From positions 12,518,501 through 12,582,500 of the forward strand of contig CP141146.1 of assembly GCA_035235625.1 (NCBI GenBank): 64,000 nt of DNA. Direction: 5' to 3'. The stretch is from Saururus chinensis. Taxonomy: Eukaryota > Streptophyta > Magnoliopsida > Piperales > Saururaceae. Below the pieces are notes generated by a model. It did not search any database. It saw only the letters and a list, made by a program, of their open reading frames with translations, and was not told the origin of the DNA. Both the position numbers and the translations under genes were made by a program. Below, one piece after another: positions 12,967 to 22,734 of this stretch. Each line of letters opens with the position of its first letter. Position 1 is the first letter of the stretch.

Positions 12967-13446
12967 TAATAGCTATGTCAAACAGCTTGTCTCCAGGAAT
13001 ATTGCAAAAATCTTGAATATTTAAAGTAATAACTCTAGGTGATTGTAGCAACTCCTGAGCAATTTTCATAATTAGTAATAAGTAGATGATTGTAACTTGA
13101 AGTATTGTGAAGATAATTCATGAAATAACTCTTGAAACTGGCAAAGGATGGTTTTATATAGATTATGAATATAAATACTTTTATAAACTGAAAATCATGT
13201 TCTGGGCTTCATTTATCTGAATTTTCGTTTCAGTGGTGTGCCCCATATTTCTCATGATTATGTTCTATACTCTTTATAAAATAAACTTATCTTTATGGCA
13301 ATTCAAGTGGTTGTTCTATGGGACATATAGGCCAGTGAGCCCTGATGAACCCATAAGCTACATTTAATTATCTGAAGCTTTAACTAGAAAGGATGCATAC
13401 TAAGATCCTTATTATTAGCATAATTTTTTTACAAAAACATGCTCCT

Positions 13447-13475
13447 CCCTCCATCCCATATTAAGTCTCCGGTTG
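13447..13475. mobile_element. Stowaway end fragment
   Basis: CTCCCTCCATCCCATATTAA resembles a Stowaway left terminus. No matching right end was found nearby. Confidence 0.3.
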
Positions 13476-13896
13476 TTTTTTCTTTAATTATTTTTAGGCA
13501 ATGCCAATAGAATATCGCACTGTCTATTGTTATTGTTACTCCACAACTCCAGGCTAGAGAGTTATAAATTGCTGATTACTATCATGGCAAGTTCATGGTG
13601 ACACAACATGCCAGCAGAAAGGAAAATAATGTGTTTTTCTTTCTTTTTAATGAGCAGCAAACACAGAGTAACTGTTTACCAATATTCTGCTCATTTATAA
13701 ACAATGATTTAGAACAATATTAAACACTCTCTTAAATAATCAAAACTATACATGCAGAAGGATAAACGCTGGGGCTTTTGCTAACTTCAATCATAAATTA
13801 AATAAATAGAAGACAAATTTACATAAACATTAACAAAATGGCTACAGAAAATTTTATTATGCAATTATGAAAATAGAGATGAACAGGGGAAGACGC

Positions 13897-14052
13897 AGAA
13901 TAAAACCTCTTGCTTTGCTGGCCGGTGAATTTTGTGGCTCTGAAGTTTGAACACAGAATAAAACCTCTTGCTGGCCAGTGAATTTTGTGGCTCTGAAGTT
14001 TGAACACAGAATAAAACCTCTTGCTGGCAGGTGAATTTTGTGGCTCTGAAGT
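13897..14052. repeat. Minisatellite, three units of about 53 bp
   Basis: Units start with GAATAAAACCTCTTGCT and end with GGCTCTGAAG. The first carries a short extra TTTGC; the third breaks off after GGCTCTGAAGT. It lies inside the hAT element, so it was carried or generated there. Confidence 0.8.
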
Positions 14053-14469
14053 CTCGTATTGATTTTGATCTCCGTTGAAGAATTTTTATAGGGTTGGGCC
14101 GGTTGGCTTTGGAAAGAGTCATTCGTTTTGAAGATACCTTTTTTAAATACTTCCCCTCTTTCAGTTTGGTTGGAACTTGGAAGTTCAAATCCTACTTGGA
14201 ACTTCAAACTCGGCAGGCGGCAGTAAACTTACTTGAGGAGATCACCAGTTGCCGGTGGATCTGGCTGTGGATTTTGGATACCAACGATTATCCTTGAAGT
14301 GTTGCCGGGGTCATCCATATTCCATATACGGCGACCGTGGTTTGTCTCTGCCATCAGTCCCCGCCTCATCTGATTCTTCGTTGTTGGTGAGAGCCCCATT
14401 GCCTTTCCACTCGTCTCCATCGGTCGACGGTTGACGGTTAACCATCCGAAATTGGTAGCTAAAAAAACC

Positions 14470-14604
14470 TGGTCTCGTCCGATTTCGGCTCTCTCGGCGA
14501 GATCTCGCCGGGATCTCGCCGAAGTTTGGATTTGCATCTCTACCCGATCTCGTGGCTCGGTGGAGACGCCGAGAGAGAGATCTCGGCGAGATCTCGCCGA
14601 GATG
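14470..14604. repeat. Right subterminal GAGATCTCG repeats
   Basis: Repeated GGCGAGATCTCGCCG-type palindromes cluster next to the right hAT terminus and mirror 8040-8118. Confidence 0.7.
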
Positions 14605-14614
14605 GCGAACCATG
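14597..14614 (-). repeat. hAT right terminal inverted repeat
   Basis: Reverse complement of the left terminus with one mismatch, immediately followed by the duplicated ATAGTGGT. Confidence 0.85.
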
Positions 14615-14622
14615 ATAGTGGT
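14615..14622. other. 8-bp target site duplication, right
   Basis: Exact copy of 8022-8029 next to the right terminus. Confidence 0.85.
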
Positions 14623-14868
14623 TGTGGTGTCGGTGGTAATAGTGGCGGTGATAGTGGTAGTAGCGGTGGCGGCAAGGGTTGCAGTAGTGGTGGTGACGAC
14701 GGCATTAGTGGTGGTTGTGGTGGCTACGACGGCAGTGGTGGTAGTGGTAGAGGTGGTAGTGACGATATTGGTGGTGGCAGTGGCGGCGGCGGCGGTAACG
14801 ATGGCAATGGTAGTGGTGGCGGCAGCGGTAGTAGTGAAGGCTATAACAGTGATGGTGATGGTAGTAGT
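14615..14868. repeat. GGT/GGC-rich trinucleotide tract, right half
   Basis: Continuation of the tract at 7710-8029, displaced by the hAT insertion. Open frames here are artefacts of the repeat. Confidence 0.85.
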
Positions 14869-15287
14869 AAAAAGACACAAGTATTTAGTACGATAATTTT
14901 TTCCCAAAATCCATAAGTTGATAAGTGGTAACAAAATAAATTTTTATCTATTTTTTTTAATTTTTACTCTAATTTCTCTTGAATTTTAAGAAAATTCTTT
15001 TTCTTTCCCCGTTTTACACCCAATCAAATAGACCCTAAAAGCACCGGTGTAAATAAGAAAGAAAAAAAAGACTGGTATGGCTTGAAGCTTGATGAGAAGC
15101 TCATTATGCCACTTATCCAACTGAAGGAAACCACCCACCCAGCCCAATGATAAAACCGGATTCTCCTTTTCTCGTTGCCGAAAGGCCGTATCTTCTCCTG
15201 GCCTTCATTTTCGTTCGAAAATCTTCTGCATGCCTCTCCAAATGCTAGAAAGCATCCCAACTTCAAGCCATTTGCTGAACTGCTGAG

Positions 15288-17975
15288 ATGGCTAGCCTTT
15301 CAGTAGCAGCCAGACTGCCACCCACCACCACCCATGACCTCAAGCCTCCTCCCCACCCCACCAGTCCCACCTTCCTATTGCCACACACTAGTCATCTCTC
15401 TCCAACTCCCTCCTCCTCCCACAGGAAGCAATCCCATCAGCTTGCAACTCCAACACTGAAGATCAATCCCCATAACAGCTTTCAGACCTTGCTCCCGCTC
15501 CCTGGACCAGCTAGCTCCAGTGACTATGCTTCTCTTGTTGAGTCCTGCAACTGCCTCTACCTGGGCAAGGGGATTCATGCCCATGCTGTCAAGGGGGGAT
15601 ATGGTGGGCACGAGTTCTTGGAGACGAAGTTGTTGCAAATGTATGGGAGGTGTGGGGGTGTCGAGGATGCAGATCTTCTGTTTGAGAAAATGCCCTTTAG
15701 AAATGTCTACTCTTGGGCAGGCATTTTTGCTGTATATACAGATCATGGGTATTTTGAGGATGCAATTTTGACATTTCAGAAAATGCAGTTTGAAGGATCT
15801 GAGATGGAGTTCTTCATCTTTCCCGTGCTTTTGAAGGCTTGTAGTGGTTTGGACGCGCCAGTTATAGGCAGACAGCTGCATGGCTTTGTTACAAAGCGCG
15901 AATTTGTCTCAAATGTCTATGTGGGTAATGCGCTGATAGACATGTATGGCAAATGTGGGTGCTTGGATGATGCAAAGAAAGTGTTGGAAACGATGCCTCA
16001 AAGGGATATTGTCTCATGGAATTCTATTATAACTAGTTTTTCCAATAATGGAATGGTATTTGAGGTGTTAGAGTGTATAAAAGTCATGAAATCGTCCCCG
16101 TTTGTCACACCTAACATTGTTACTTGGAGTGCAGCAATTGGTGGTTTAGCACAAAATGGTTACAACGACAAAGCACTTGAGTTATTCCATTGTATGCAGG
16201 AAGCGGGTGTCAAGCCTAATGCTAGAACCTTGGCCAGTGTATTGCCTGCTTGTGCGAGATTGCAAAATTTAAAAATTGGGAAGGAAATCCATGGTTATAT
16301 ACTGAGACATGACTATATGACAAGCAGCTTTGTCAATAATGGATTGCTTGACATGTATAGAAGGTGTGGTGATATGATACATGCCTTGAATATCTTTTTG
16401 AAATTTTGCATTAAAAATTTGGTGTCATTTAACACCATGATTGTAGGGTATTGTGAGAATGATGAAGTGGAAAAGGCTAGAGAGCTTTTTGATCAGATGG
16501 AATCCAATGTAATCAAGAGAGATTCAATATCATGGAATTCTATGATTTCAGGTTATGTTAACAATGGTCAATTTAATGAAGCCTTGCTGTTGTTTAGGGA
16601 TATGCAGGTGGAGGAAGACATTGAAATTGACTCATTTACTCTGGGGAGTACCCTTACTGCATGTGCCAACATGGATACTCTGGGACCTGGGAAGGAAGTG
16701 CACGCTTACGCAATCACTAAAGGGCTTCAATCAAATCCCTATGTAGGTGGTGCACTGGTGGAGATGTATTGCAGATTTGGAGATATGAGAGCTGCTCAAG
16801 TAGTTTTTGATAACATAGCCGAAAAAGATACGGTTACATGGAATACATTAATCTCTGGATATGCAGAGTGTGACCAAATGGAACATTCACATGAGCTTCT
16901 TAAAAAGATGAGAGAATATGGCATAGAACAGAATGCTTATACATGGAATGGACTTATGACAGCATATTTGGAGAACGGGTATAATGAATTAGCTCTAGAA
17001 CTCTTCTATGACATGAAAACTAGAGGCTTACCATCTGACATTTACACAGTAGGCATGGTTCTACATGCTTGTTCAAAATTAGCAACCATAGAGCGTGGAA
17101 AGCAAATTCACGCGCATTCAATTAGATATGGGTATGACATGAATGTCCATATTGGCGCAAGCCTTGTTGACATGTATGCCAAATGTGGCACCATCCAGCA
17201 TGCCCAGAGGGCATTTGATCGGATATCTCTACACAATCTAGTGTCCAGAAATTGCATGCTTGCTGGTTATGCCATGCACGGCCACTGGACGGAGGGAATT
17301 GCCTTCTTTCACCAGATGCTGGAGGATGGGATTTGTCCAGATCGAATCACTTTTCTGTCTATTCTTTCTCTGTGTGCTCATGCAGGATCTGTGAATGAAG
17401 GTGAGGGATATTTCAATATGATGGAAAATTATGGCATTGAACCAAATTTAAAACATTACGGTTGCATGGTTGATTTATACAGTCGAGCAGGCAGGCTGCA
17501 GGAAGCGTATAAACTTGTTAAAAGAATGGACATGGAACCTGATGTTGTAGTTTGGAGCTCTTTGCTCAGCGGCTGTGTGATTCATGGGAATGTGGAACTG
17601 GGGGAATTTGCTGCAAGGGAACTTATAAAAATGGATGCGGATAATACTGGAAATTACATTCTCCTGGCAAATTTATTCGCTTCGTCCGGGAGATGGGATG
17701 ATTTTGCAAGAACATGGCACATCATTAAAGATAAAGGAATGGAGAAGAGCCCAGGGTATAGTTGGGTAGAGGTTAAAGATCAGATTCATGTTTTTCTGGC
17801 TTGTGACAGATCTCACAAGCACACTGATGAAATTTATACAACCCTGGAGAAGCTGAGATTTCATATAATTCAGGAACATTACCAAGGAGAGGAGTATCAT
17901 GTAAAGTTTGACGCTAATGAGGAACATACTTGTCAACCAAGATATTATCAGCATTTCCCTACGGTAATAAACTGA
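15288..17975 (+). CDS. PLS-class pentatricopeptide repeat protein, E type
   Basis: An 895-residue intronless protein, as is usual for plant PPR genes. The first about 60 residues are rich in Ser, Thr, Pro and His with almost no acids, consistent with an organelle transit peptide; which organelle is not certain. From about residue 80 to 750 runs an array of alternating PPR motifs: [13 protein letters not shown]-type S motifs, [12 protein letters not shown] and [12 protein letters not shown] type P motifs, and [15 protein letters not shown] type L motifs. Residues about 752-860 form the E region ([15 protein letters not shown], then [16 protein letters not shown]). There is no DYW deaminase domain; a 35-residue tail ends the protein. 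Such proteins bind organellar RNA base by base and recruit editing or processing partners. I do not assign a specific orthologue. The ATG at 15288 is the first in frame and starts the transit-like segment. Transposon sequence ends only 252 bp upstream. Confidence 0.9.
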   Translation: MASLSVAARLPPTTTHDLKPPPHPTSPTFLLPHTSHLSPTPSSSHRKQSHQLATPTLKINPHNSFQTLLPLPGPASSSDYASLVESCNCLYLGKGIHAHAVKGGYGGHEFLETKLLQMYGRCGGVEDADLLFEKMPFRNVYSWAGIFAVYTDHGYFEDAILTFQKMQFEGSEMEFFIFPVLLKACSGLDAPVIGRQLHGFVTKREFVSNVYVGNALIDMYGKCGCLDDAKKVLETMPQRDIVSWNSIITSFSNNGMVFEVLECIKVMKSSPFVTPNIVTWSAAIGGLAQNGYNDKALELFHCMQEAGVKPNARTLASVLPACARLQNLKIGKEIHGYILRHDYMTSSFVNNGLLDMYRRCGDMIHALNIFLKFCIKNLVSFNTMIVGYCENDEVEKARELFDQMESNVIKRDSISWNSMISGYVNNGQFNEALLLFRDMQVEEDIEIDSFTLGSTLTACANMDTLGPGKEVHAYAITKGLQSNPYVGGALVEMYCRFGDMRAAQVVFDNIAEKDTVTWNTLISGYAECDQMEHSHELLKKMREYGIEQNAYTWNGLMTAYLENGYNELALELFYDMKTRGLPSDIYTVGMVLHACSKLATIERGKQIHAHSIRYGYDMNVHIGASLVDMYAKCGTIQHAQRAFDRISLHNLVSRNCMLAGYAMHGHWTEGIAFFHQMLEDGICPDRITFLSILSLCAHAGSVNEGEGYFNMMENYGIEPNLKHYGCMVDLYSRAGRLQEAYKLVKRMDMEPDVVVWSSLLSGCVIHGNVELGEFAARELIKMDADNTGNYILLANLFASSGRWDDFARTWHIIKDKGMEKSPGYSWVEVKDQIHVFLACDRSHKHTDEIYTTLEKLRFHIIQEHYQGEEYHVKFDANEEHTCQPRYYQHFPTVIN

Positions 17976-19150
17976 ACTATTGAGAGGACAAGGTTGAGTC
18001 AATGAATTAGTAAGATTATAAGCTTTCAATTCCAGTAAATTAAAATACATGAAAGTACATTACAAAAGAGACTAAGAACTACATATAAAATTATCGTATC
18101 CCTGTCTTCCAACCCCTATCTGACTTAAAAAAAATTCTGAGGCAGCAGAATACGCATGCAAGCATCTATCCTATCGTTGTATTTGTCTTCTTTCTGAACT
18201 GCAAACGCTCAGCTATACATTAGAACATAATAGAACCTTGATGAAGAATACTTGTCAGTATACTTAGCAGAATTGTATGACAACAGCTGATATATATGGC
18301 TTCTTCAAACTCAAGAATTAGTGTACCTAATATTTCTTTTTGCTATATTAGGATACCCAGCATTCATTCGATAACAAAGTATTGGATTTGGGCAATTTTA
18401 TCTCTTTTCAAGAAGTGGGATATTTACAAATTAGACTAAATTTTGCACTTTTCGATTGATTTTTACAAGGTAACAGATACGTGAGGATTGTAATTTCCAT
18501 TTAATCAGTTTGTTTATTTGTATAAATACAATTGTAAACTTAAATACGTTGAATGACACTTGTATTTAGGTGTCCATAAGGGGGCCGTTATTTGGACCCC
18601 AGTAAACTTTTACTTACCCCAAAAAATAAAGAAGAATTGATAGAACTGGACATCAGGTATAGTGATATACCACCCATTTTTGTGACCACGTTTTCCTTAT
18701 TTATATCCTAGCTTACCTCTGCCTCCCCTTCTCCTTCTTCTTCTCCTCATCCTTGTTCTCCCCCTCACTCTTACCAGCAACTTTAAGGGGTGGGGGGCCA
18801 CCAATGCTATGTTGGTTGTGGCCAGGCCAAATCTGGGCCGACTACAACTATGTTCGGCCTGACCCAGGTTAGCACAACAAAGAAGAATGTGGCTTTGGCA
18901 ACAATCGCGGCTGGTTCAAGGCCCAAGAGGCATCATCCCCCTCGCTATGAAAAAGGAGGAAGAGGAAGAGGAGGAGGCGCCATTAGCTTTGGTGCCATTG
19001 CCACCAAAAAAGGGATGGAAAGTAGGGGTAGATTTGAGGTAAATTAGATGGAAAAAAATGAATTTATTAAAGATATATATGAGAAATTTGAAGAACATGA
19101 CTAGGGTAAATGAGAATTTATTGATAAATATTATGGGGCACATGTTCTAT
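17976..19150. other. PPR gene 3' flank, no further gene
   Basis: AT-rich downstream sequence. The short open frames around 18790-19140 (a GGA/GAGG-rich patch at 18950-18990) have no recognisable product. Confidence 0.4.
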
Positions 19151-19719
19151 TCTAAATAGAACGGAAATTCCTTTAGAGACAGTCACCTTTGTGGCCGCAG
19201 TTTTGAAGAGGCCAAGATAAAATACAACTCATCATATGCATAGCGCAACATCATTAAGGCAAATGAGACACTTAGTCTAGGCACTCGTTGGAGAGTTTGT
19301 GATGGGATAAAGATTAAGGTCTAGGCAAAGTGGAACTCTTTTTGGTTAGTTCTGATAGTTGGTAGCTGAGGTATTCCTCTAACATCAAGTCTCAAGTCAT
19401 GTGAAGATTATGACCTAGTTAAAGTTGATGAGTTTGAGGTGGACTCTAAGCGTTTGGAGAACCCTATGTAAGCATGTCAAAAGGGTTGTGGGATGGCTAA
19501 GGAGAAATCATTAGACACCTTTGTATGGGACGCCAGTATTAGTGTAGCAGCCTAGATATATGTCGCTTATTAGTGATTCTTTAATGTTATTGTGCAGCGA
19601 AAGCTAATGATCGAGAACGATTAGTGTGAAACCCTAGAGAGGGCATAGCGAGTTTTTTAGTAGTAGGCTAAGCTTGTGAATGACTGTCCATGGCGAATTG
19701 AAAGGATGCAATTCTTTTT

Positions 19720-19732
19720 AAGGTGGGAAAGA
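19720..19732 (+). other. Retrotransposon polypurine tract
   Basis: AAGGTGGGAAAGA lies immediately before TGTAATATC at 19733, the position and composition of the plus-strand primer site of LTR retrotransposons. It marks the following LTR as a 3' LTR. The roughly 500 bp upstream (19200-19719) would then be a decayed internal end; no polyprotein motif can still be read there. Confidence 0.6.
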
Positions 19733-20084
19733 TGTAATATCATGGAGTTTCCTAGGTTTCAAAACTTAACTACGTAGAAATTAGAGGGCTTGACCCTTTA
19801 ACTTTCTCATTTAAATATCTTTTTAAATTGGTAAAATTTAGGGTTGAGACTATTGTATTAGAAAGTAGACAAAAATAGCTTCAAGACACTACCAAGATTG
19901 TGTGAATCGGAGTTTGGATAAAAGAGATACGACTATTTAAATTTGAACATGTTGTATAGGGCTTGTTTACATATTGAGGCGTGCAAATGGGTTGTTTCAT
20001 GTACTCTACAGGCCCACTTAATTAAAGTGACAAAAATTAATAAAAAATAGCCCAATTAGGTAGCTTGTTTTACCTAACTTTTAA

Positions 20085-20158
20085 GGGGTTAGGAACCCTA
20101 ATCCTCTTGATTATAAAAAGGCCACTCAGGGCTTATTAGAAAGGAGGCTTGAGGCTTG

Positions 20159-20189
<31 letters not shown>

Positions 20190-20440
20190 GAGCTGCGGAG
20201 GTAAAGAGTTTTCTAGCGAGTCCCTTTGGCGAAGGAGGTGGGGAGGAGCTTGTGCAAAGAGCACAAAGGTAAAAACGTTGAATAAACACAGTTATGCCCT
20301 GAAATTAGCGTGAGTTAAAGTTGAATGTATGTACTTAAGGTTAGGTAGTAAAACAACTGTTCCATATTTAATAAAATTAGGAGAGAAGGGGGTGAAGGAG
20401 ATGGGTAGGCCACTCCCCAACTGTCAGTTGTCTCATGTCG
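20085..20440 (+). repeat. Left arm of a large foldback of LTR sequence
   Basis: Matches the reverse complement of 22380-22734 with moderate divergence. Shared blocks include TTAGGAACCCTAATCC, GGTAAAGAGTTTTC, GTTGAATAAACACA, GAGTTAAAGTTGAATG and AATAAAATTAGGAGAGAAGG. Confidence 0.75.
20162..20189. repeat. GA microsatellite
   Basis: About 14 GA units inside the LTR. The right arm has only a short equivalent, so it expanded after the arms separated. Confidence 0.85.
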
Positions 20441-21942
20441 GTTGATCACTACTAGTCGCAGGTTGATCACAGCCGCAAGAGTCAATCGGCCGATGGGAGA
20501 GAAGAGATTTGGGCCTCTCTTTTCTCTTCCCTCCTCCTTCTTCCTCTTCTTCTCTAGTGAGACTCACTAGATGCAGCCCTGCAAATGGTTGTGTCGCGCC
20601 CATATCAATCCGGTGAATGGGGTACAACTGTCATAACTATCAAACCCCTTTCACCTCTCTTTCGGCTGTCAAAGACAGCCAAGCACGCAGGTAGTTGGGC
20701 CGCTGCGGCGGCTCCCCTACTCCTATATCTTATGCTTTTAGCCGGGAAGACACAGAGGGAAGGAGCTGCCAGTGTGGGTCACCAAGAGGAGATTGGTTGA
20801 GTTGCCTTCTTCTGTCAACACTATCCTATTTCGGGAAGCCGACACCATTTGCAGTTGTGCCGGCCGCAAGGAGGGCTCTTGAAAAGAAAAAAGATGGGGC
20901 CGATTGGCCCCTGGTAGGCCAACTATCAGCGTCGGGTCCATGTCCATAGGATACCCCATGCTGAGGCAATCCGGGCATGGCCCTTGCCCCGAATCAGGGA
21001 TTGCACTGCCAGAAGCCAACAAGCCCCTAGTTGAATACAGGGAAGAGAACCTACAACATGGGTCATTGGGTCTGGGTTTGGGTTGGGTCACTCGATTAGT
21101 TTTGACTAGGACCTAGTCCTATCTGTGCTATTTTTTTTTTAAAAAAAAGGAAACACCGAACCGGTCCCGGTTCAGAGTCTTTAAAACATCGAAAAAATTG
21201 TAAAAATTAACAATGGACCAGAAAAGATTATTGAGTGTACTAACCAAGTTTTAGTAGGGGAAAAATCCTAGAGGCAATAAAATGACTATTTTACCCTTAT
21301 GGTAAATCGTAGCATAATATTTAATTACCCAACTCGAGCTCTAGTTCAAGGGTCTATGTGAGGAGTTAAAAACAATCTCAGTTAAAGGTGAGGGTGTACC
21401 CTAAATGTAGACCAAGCTACATGGTGGGAAAAAATTCCAATTAGTAGACAATTGATCATTTTACCCCTAAGGTTAAAGGTAAACCATAGAGCAAACTAAG
21501 GTCATTTCAAGGGGTTTATAACCCGATAAAATGTCTAGAAATTTACCATGGATCCATGACATCAAGAAGTACTTCTGGGATCAGTTTTGGACCCGAGTTC
21601 AGGGAAACCCTAAACAAAATACTAGAAATAACCCTATGAGTGGACCAACCCTCATTTGAGTGAATGGAATAAACGAGCTAATTTGATATTGAAACCTTTT
21701 GAGAGGTCAAGGACCTACCCAAGAATGGTGAGGACTATGTCTCATATAGAAAATTATCTTAATGTCATTTAGTGCATTATAACTCATTTTCATTAAAAAT
21801 AAATGCTCCTAGCCCGATGAGTGTTAGGACACAATAGTATGAGGTTTTCTAAGGCCATAATTGAGTTGAGCCTTAATAGTACTATTTGTTCGGACATGTG
21901 TGGGCCTATATTATTTATGTTTCCATTTGTTTTAATATTTGT

Positions 21943-21967
21943 AATAATAATAATAATAATAATAATA

Positions 21968-22065
<98 letters not shown>
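21943..22065. repeat. TAA/TTA microsatellite with a strand switch
   Basis: About nine TAA units change abruptly to more than thirty TTA units with a single ATC interruption. The tract is partly self-complementary. Confidence 0.9.
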
Positions 22066-22066
<1 letters not shown>

Positions 22067-22379
22067 ATTTATCACTAGGTTGAGATTAATAAAAGAATAA
22101 TAAATGGGGTTAGATAGCTTTGGATTGGGCAAGAACACCTAATTAAGATAAAGACTAAAATGTCCTTAGAGGGGTTTGACACTATTTCGCAGAGTGAACA
22201 AGGCCTTCAACCTGTCAATTTTGCCTTGGTTGATGAATCTTGAGTCTTAACCCTAGTCTCAAAGAGATTGATAAGGTTTGTGATAATCATTATGAATCCT
22301 AGCTTGTTTGTCCTCGGCTCTTGTCGGTCGACTCACTCTCGCAGCTATGATCAACTTGAGATCGGCAGTGGCTAGCCAA

Positions 22380-22734
22380 TAGGCACCGACCAACGATTGG
22401 GGAGCAGCCTACCCATCTCCTTCACCTCCCCCCGCCCTCCCCCTTCTCTCCTAATTTTATTAAATTTGGAACAATTGGGTTTTACTACCCAACCTTAATT
22501 AAATTCATTCAACTTTAACTCATGCTAATTTCAATGCATAATTGTGTTTATTCAACGATCTTACCTCTTTAGTCTCTGGTCTTTGTGCAAGCTACTCCCC
22601 GCCTCCGTCACCAACGAGACTTGCTGGAAAACTCTTTACCTTTGCAGCTCCTCTCTCCCCCCCTCCAAGCTTAAAGTCTCCCTTCTAATTAGCCCTAGGG
22701 GTATTTATAATTAATGGGGATTAGGGTTCCTAAT
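22380..22734 (-). repeat. Right arm of the foldback, inverted LTR fragment
   Basis: Reverse complement of 20085-20440. It ends directly against the start of the next LTR at 22735. Confidence 0.75.

Larger units (their letters stand above)
8030..14614 (-). mobile_element. hAT transposon, 6585 bp, nested in the GGT-rich element
   Basis: The left terminus reads CATGGTTCGCCGTCTCGG (8030-8047). The right terminus read in reverse from 14614 is CATGGTTCGCCATCTCGG, so the inverted repeat is 18 bp with one mismatch. Perfect octamers ATAGTGGT flank both ends. Subterminal zones are full of GAGATCTC and GATCTCG palindromes (8040-8118 and 14470-14604), which in hAT elements are candidate transposase-binding repeats. 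A decayed BED/DUF659/dimerisation transposase lies on the minus strand at 8753-11375. The long 11450-14450 part probably contains its upstream exon, intron and promoter region, plus a short Stowaway-like insertion and a minisatellite. Confidence 0.85.
7571..15035. mobile_element. Tourist-like element with a GGT-rich core, split by a hAT insertion
   Basis: The left end is GGGTCTGTTTGGATTGG at 7571. The right end, read in reverse from 15035, is GGGTCTATTTGATTGG. Both are followed inward by purine-rich AGAAAGGGAAAG-like sequence. A TAA trinucleotide flanks each end (7568-7570 and 15036-15038), as expected for the 3-bp duplications of PIF/Harbinger (Tourist) elements. With the nested hAT (8030-14614) and one duplicated octamer removed, the host element is about 872 bp and non-coding. 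The family call rests on end sequence and duplication size only. A chance match of 17-bp imperfect ends is the alternative. Confidence 0.55.
19733..22330 (+). mobile_element. Gypsy-type 3' LTR, second copy of the family, right end lost
   Basis: Begins TGTAATATC right after a polypurine tract and aligns with the inverted copy at 1-2682 and with 36480-37640. TATAAAAA at about 20111 lies about 380 bp inside, as in copy one, and is the likely LTR promoter element. The GC-rich middle (20690-21120) and the AATTACCC and ATGACATCAAG blocks are shared with the other copies. The normal TTACA-type end is not seen: homology stops near 22320, where an inverted LTR fragment abuts. ORFs inside are not genes. 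Confidence 0.65.

Noticed and set aside
14311-14934. Long Thr/Ala- and Gly-rich frames at the right hAT end
   Set aside because: They are partly the GGT tract and partly hAT subterminal palindromes, and the frames cross the insertion boundary.
21793-22138. Poly-Ile, poly-Asn and poly-Tyr frames
   Set aside because: These are pure products of the TAA/TTA microsatellite.
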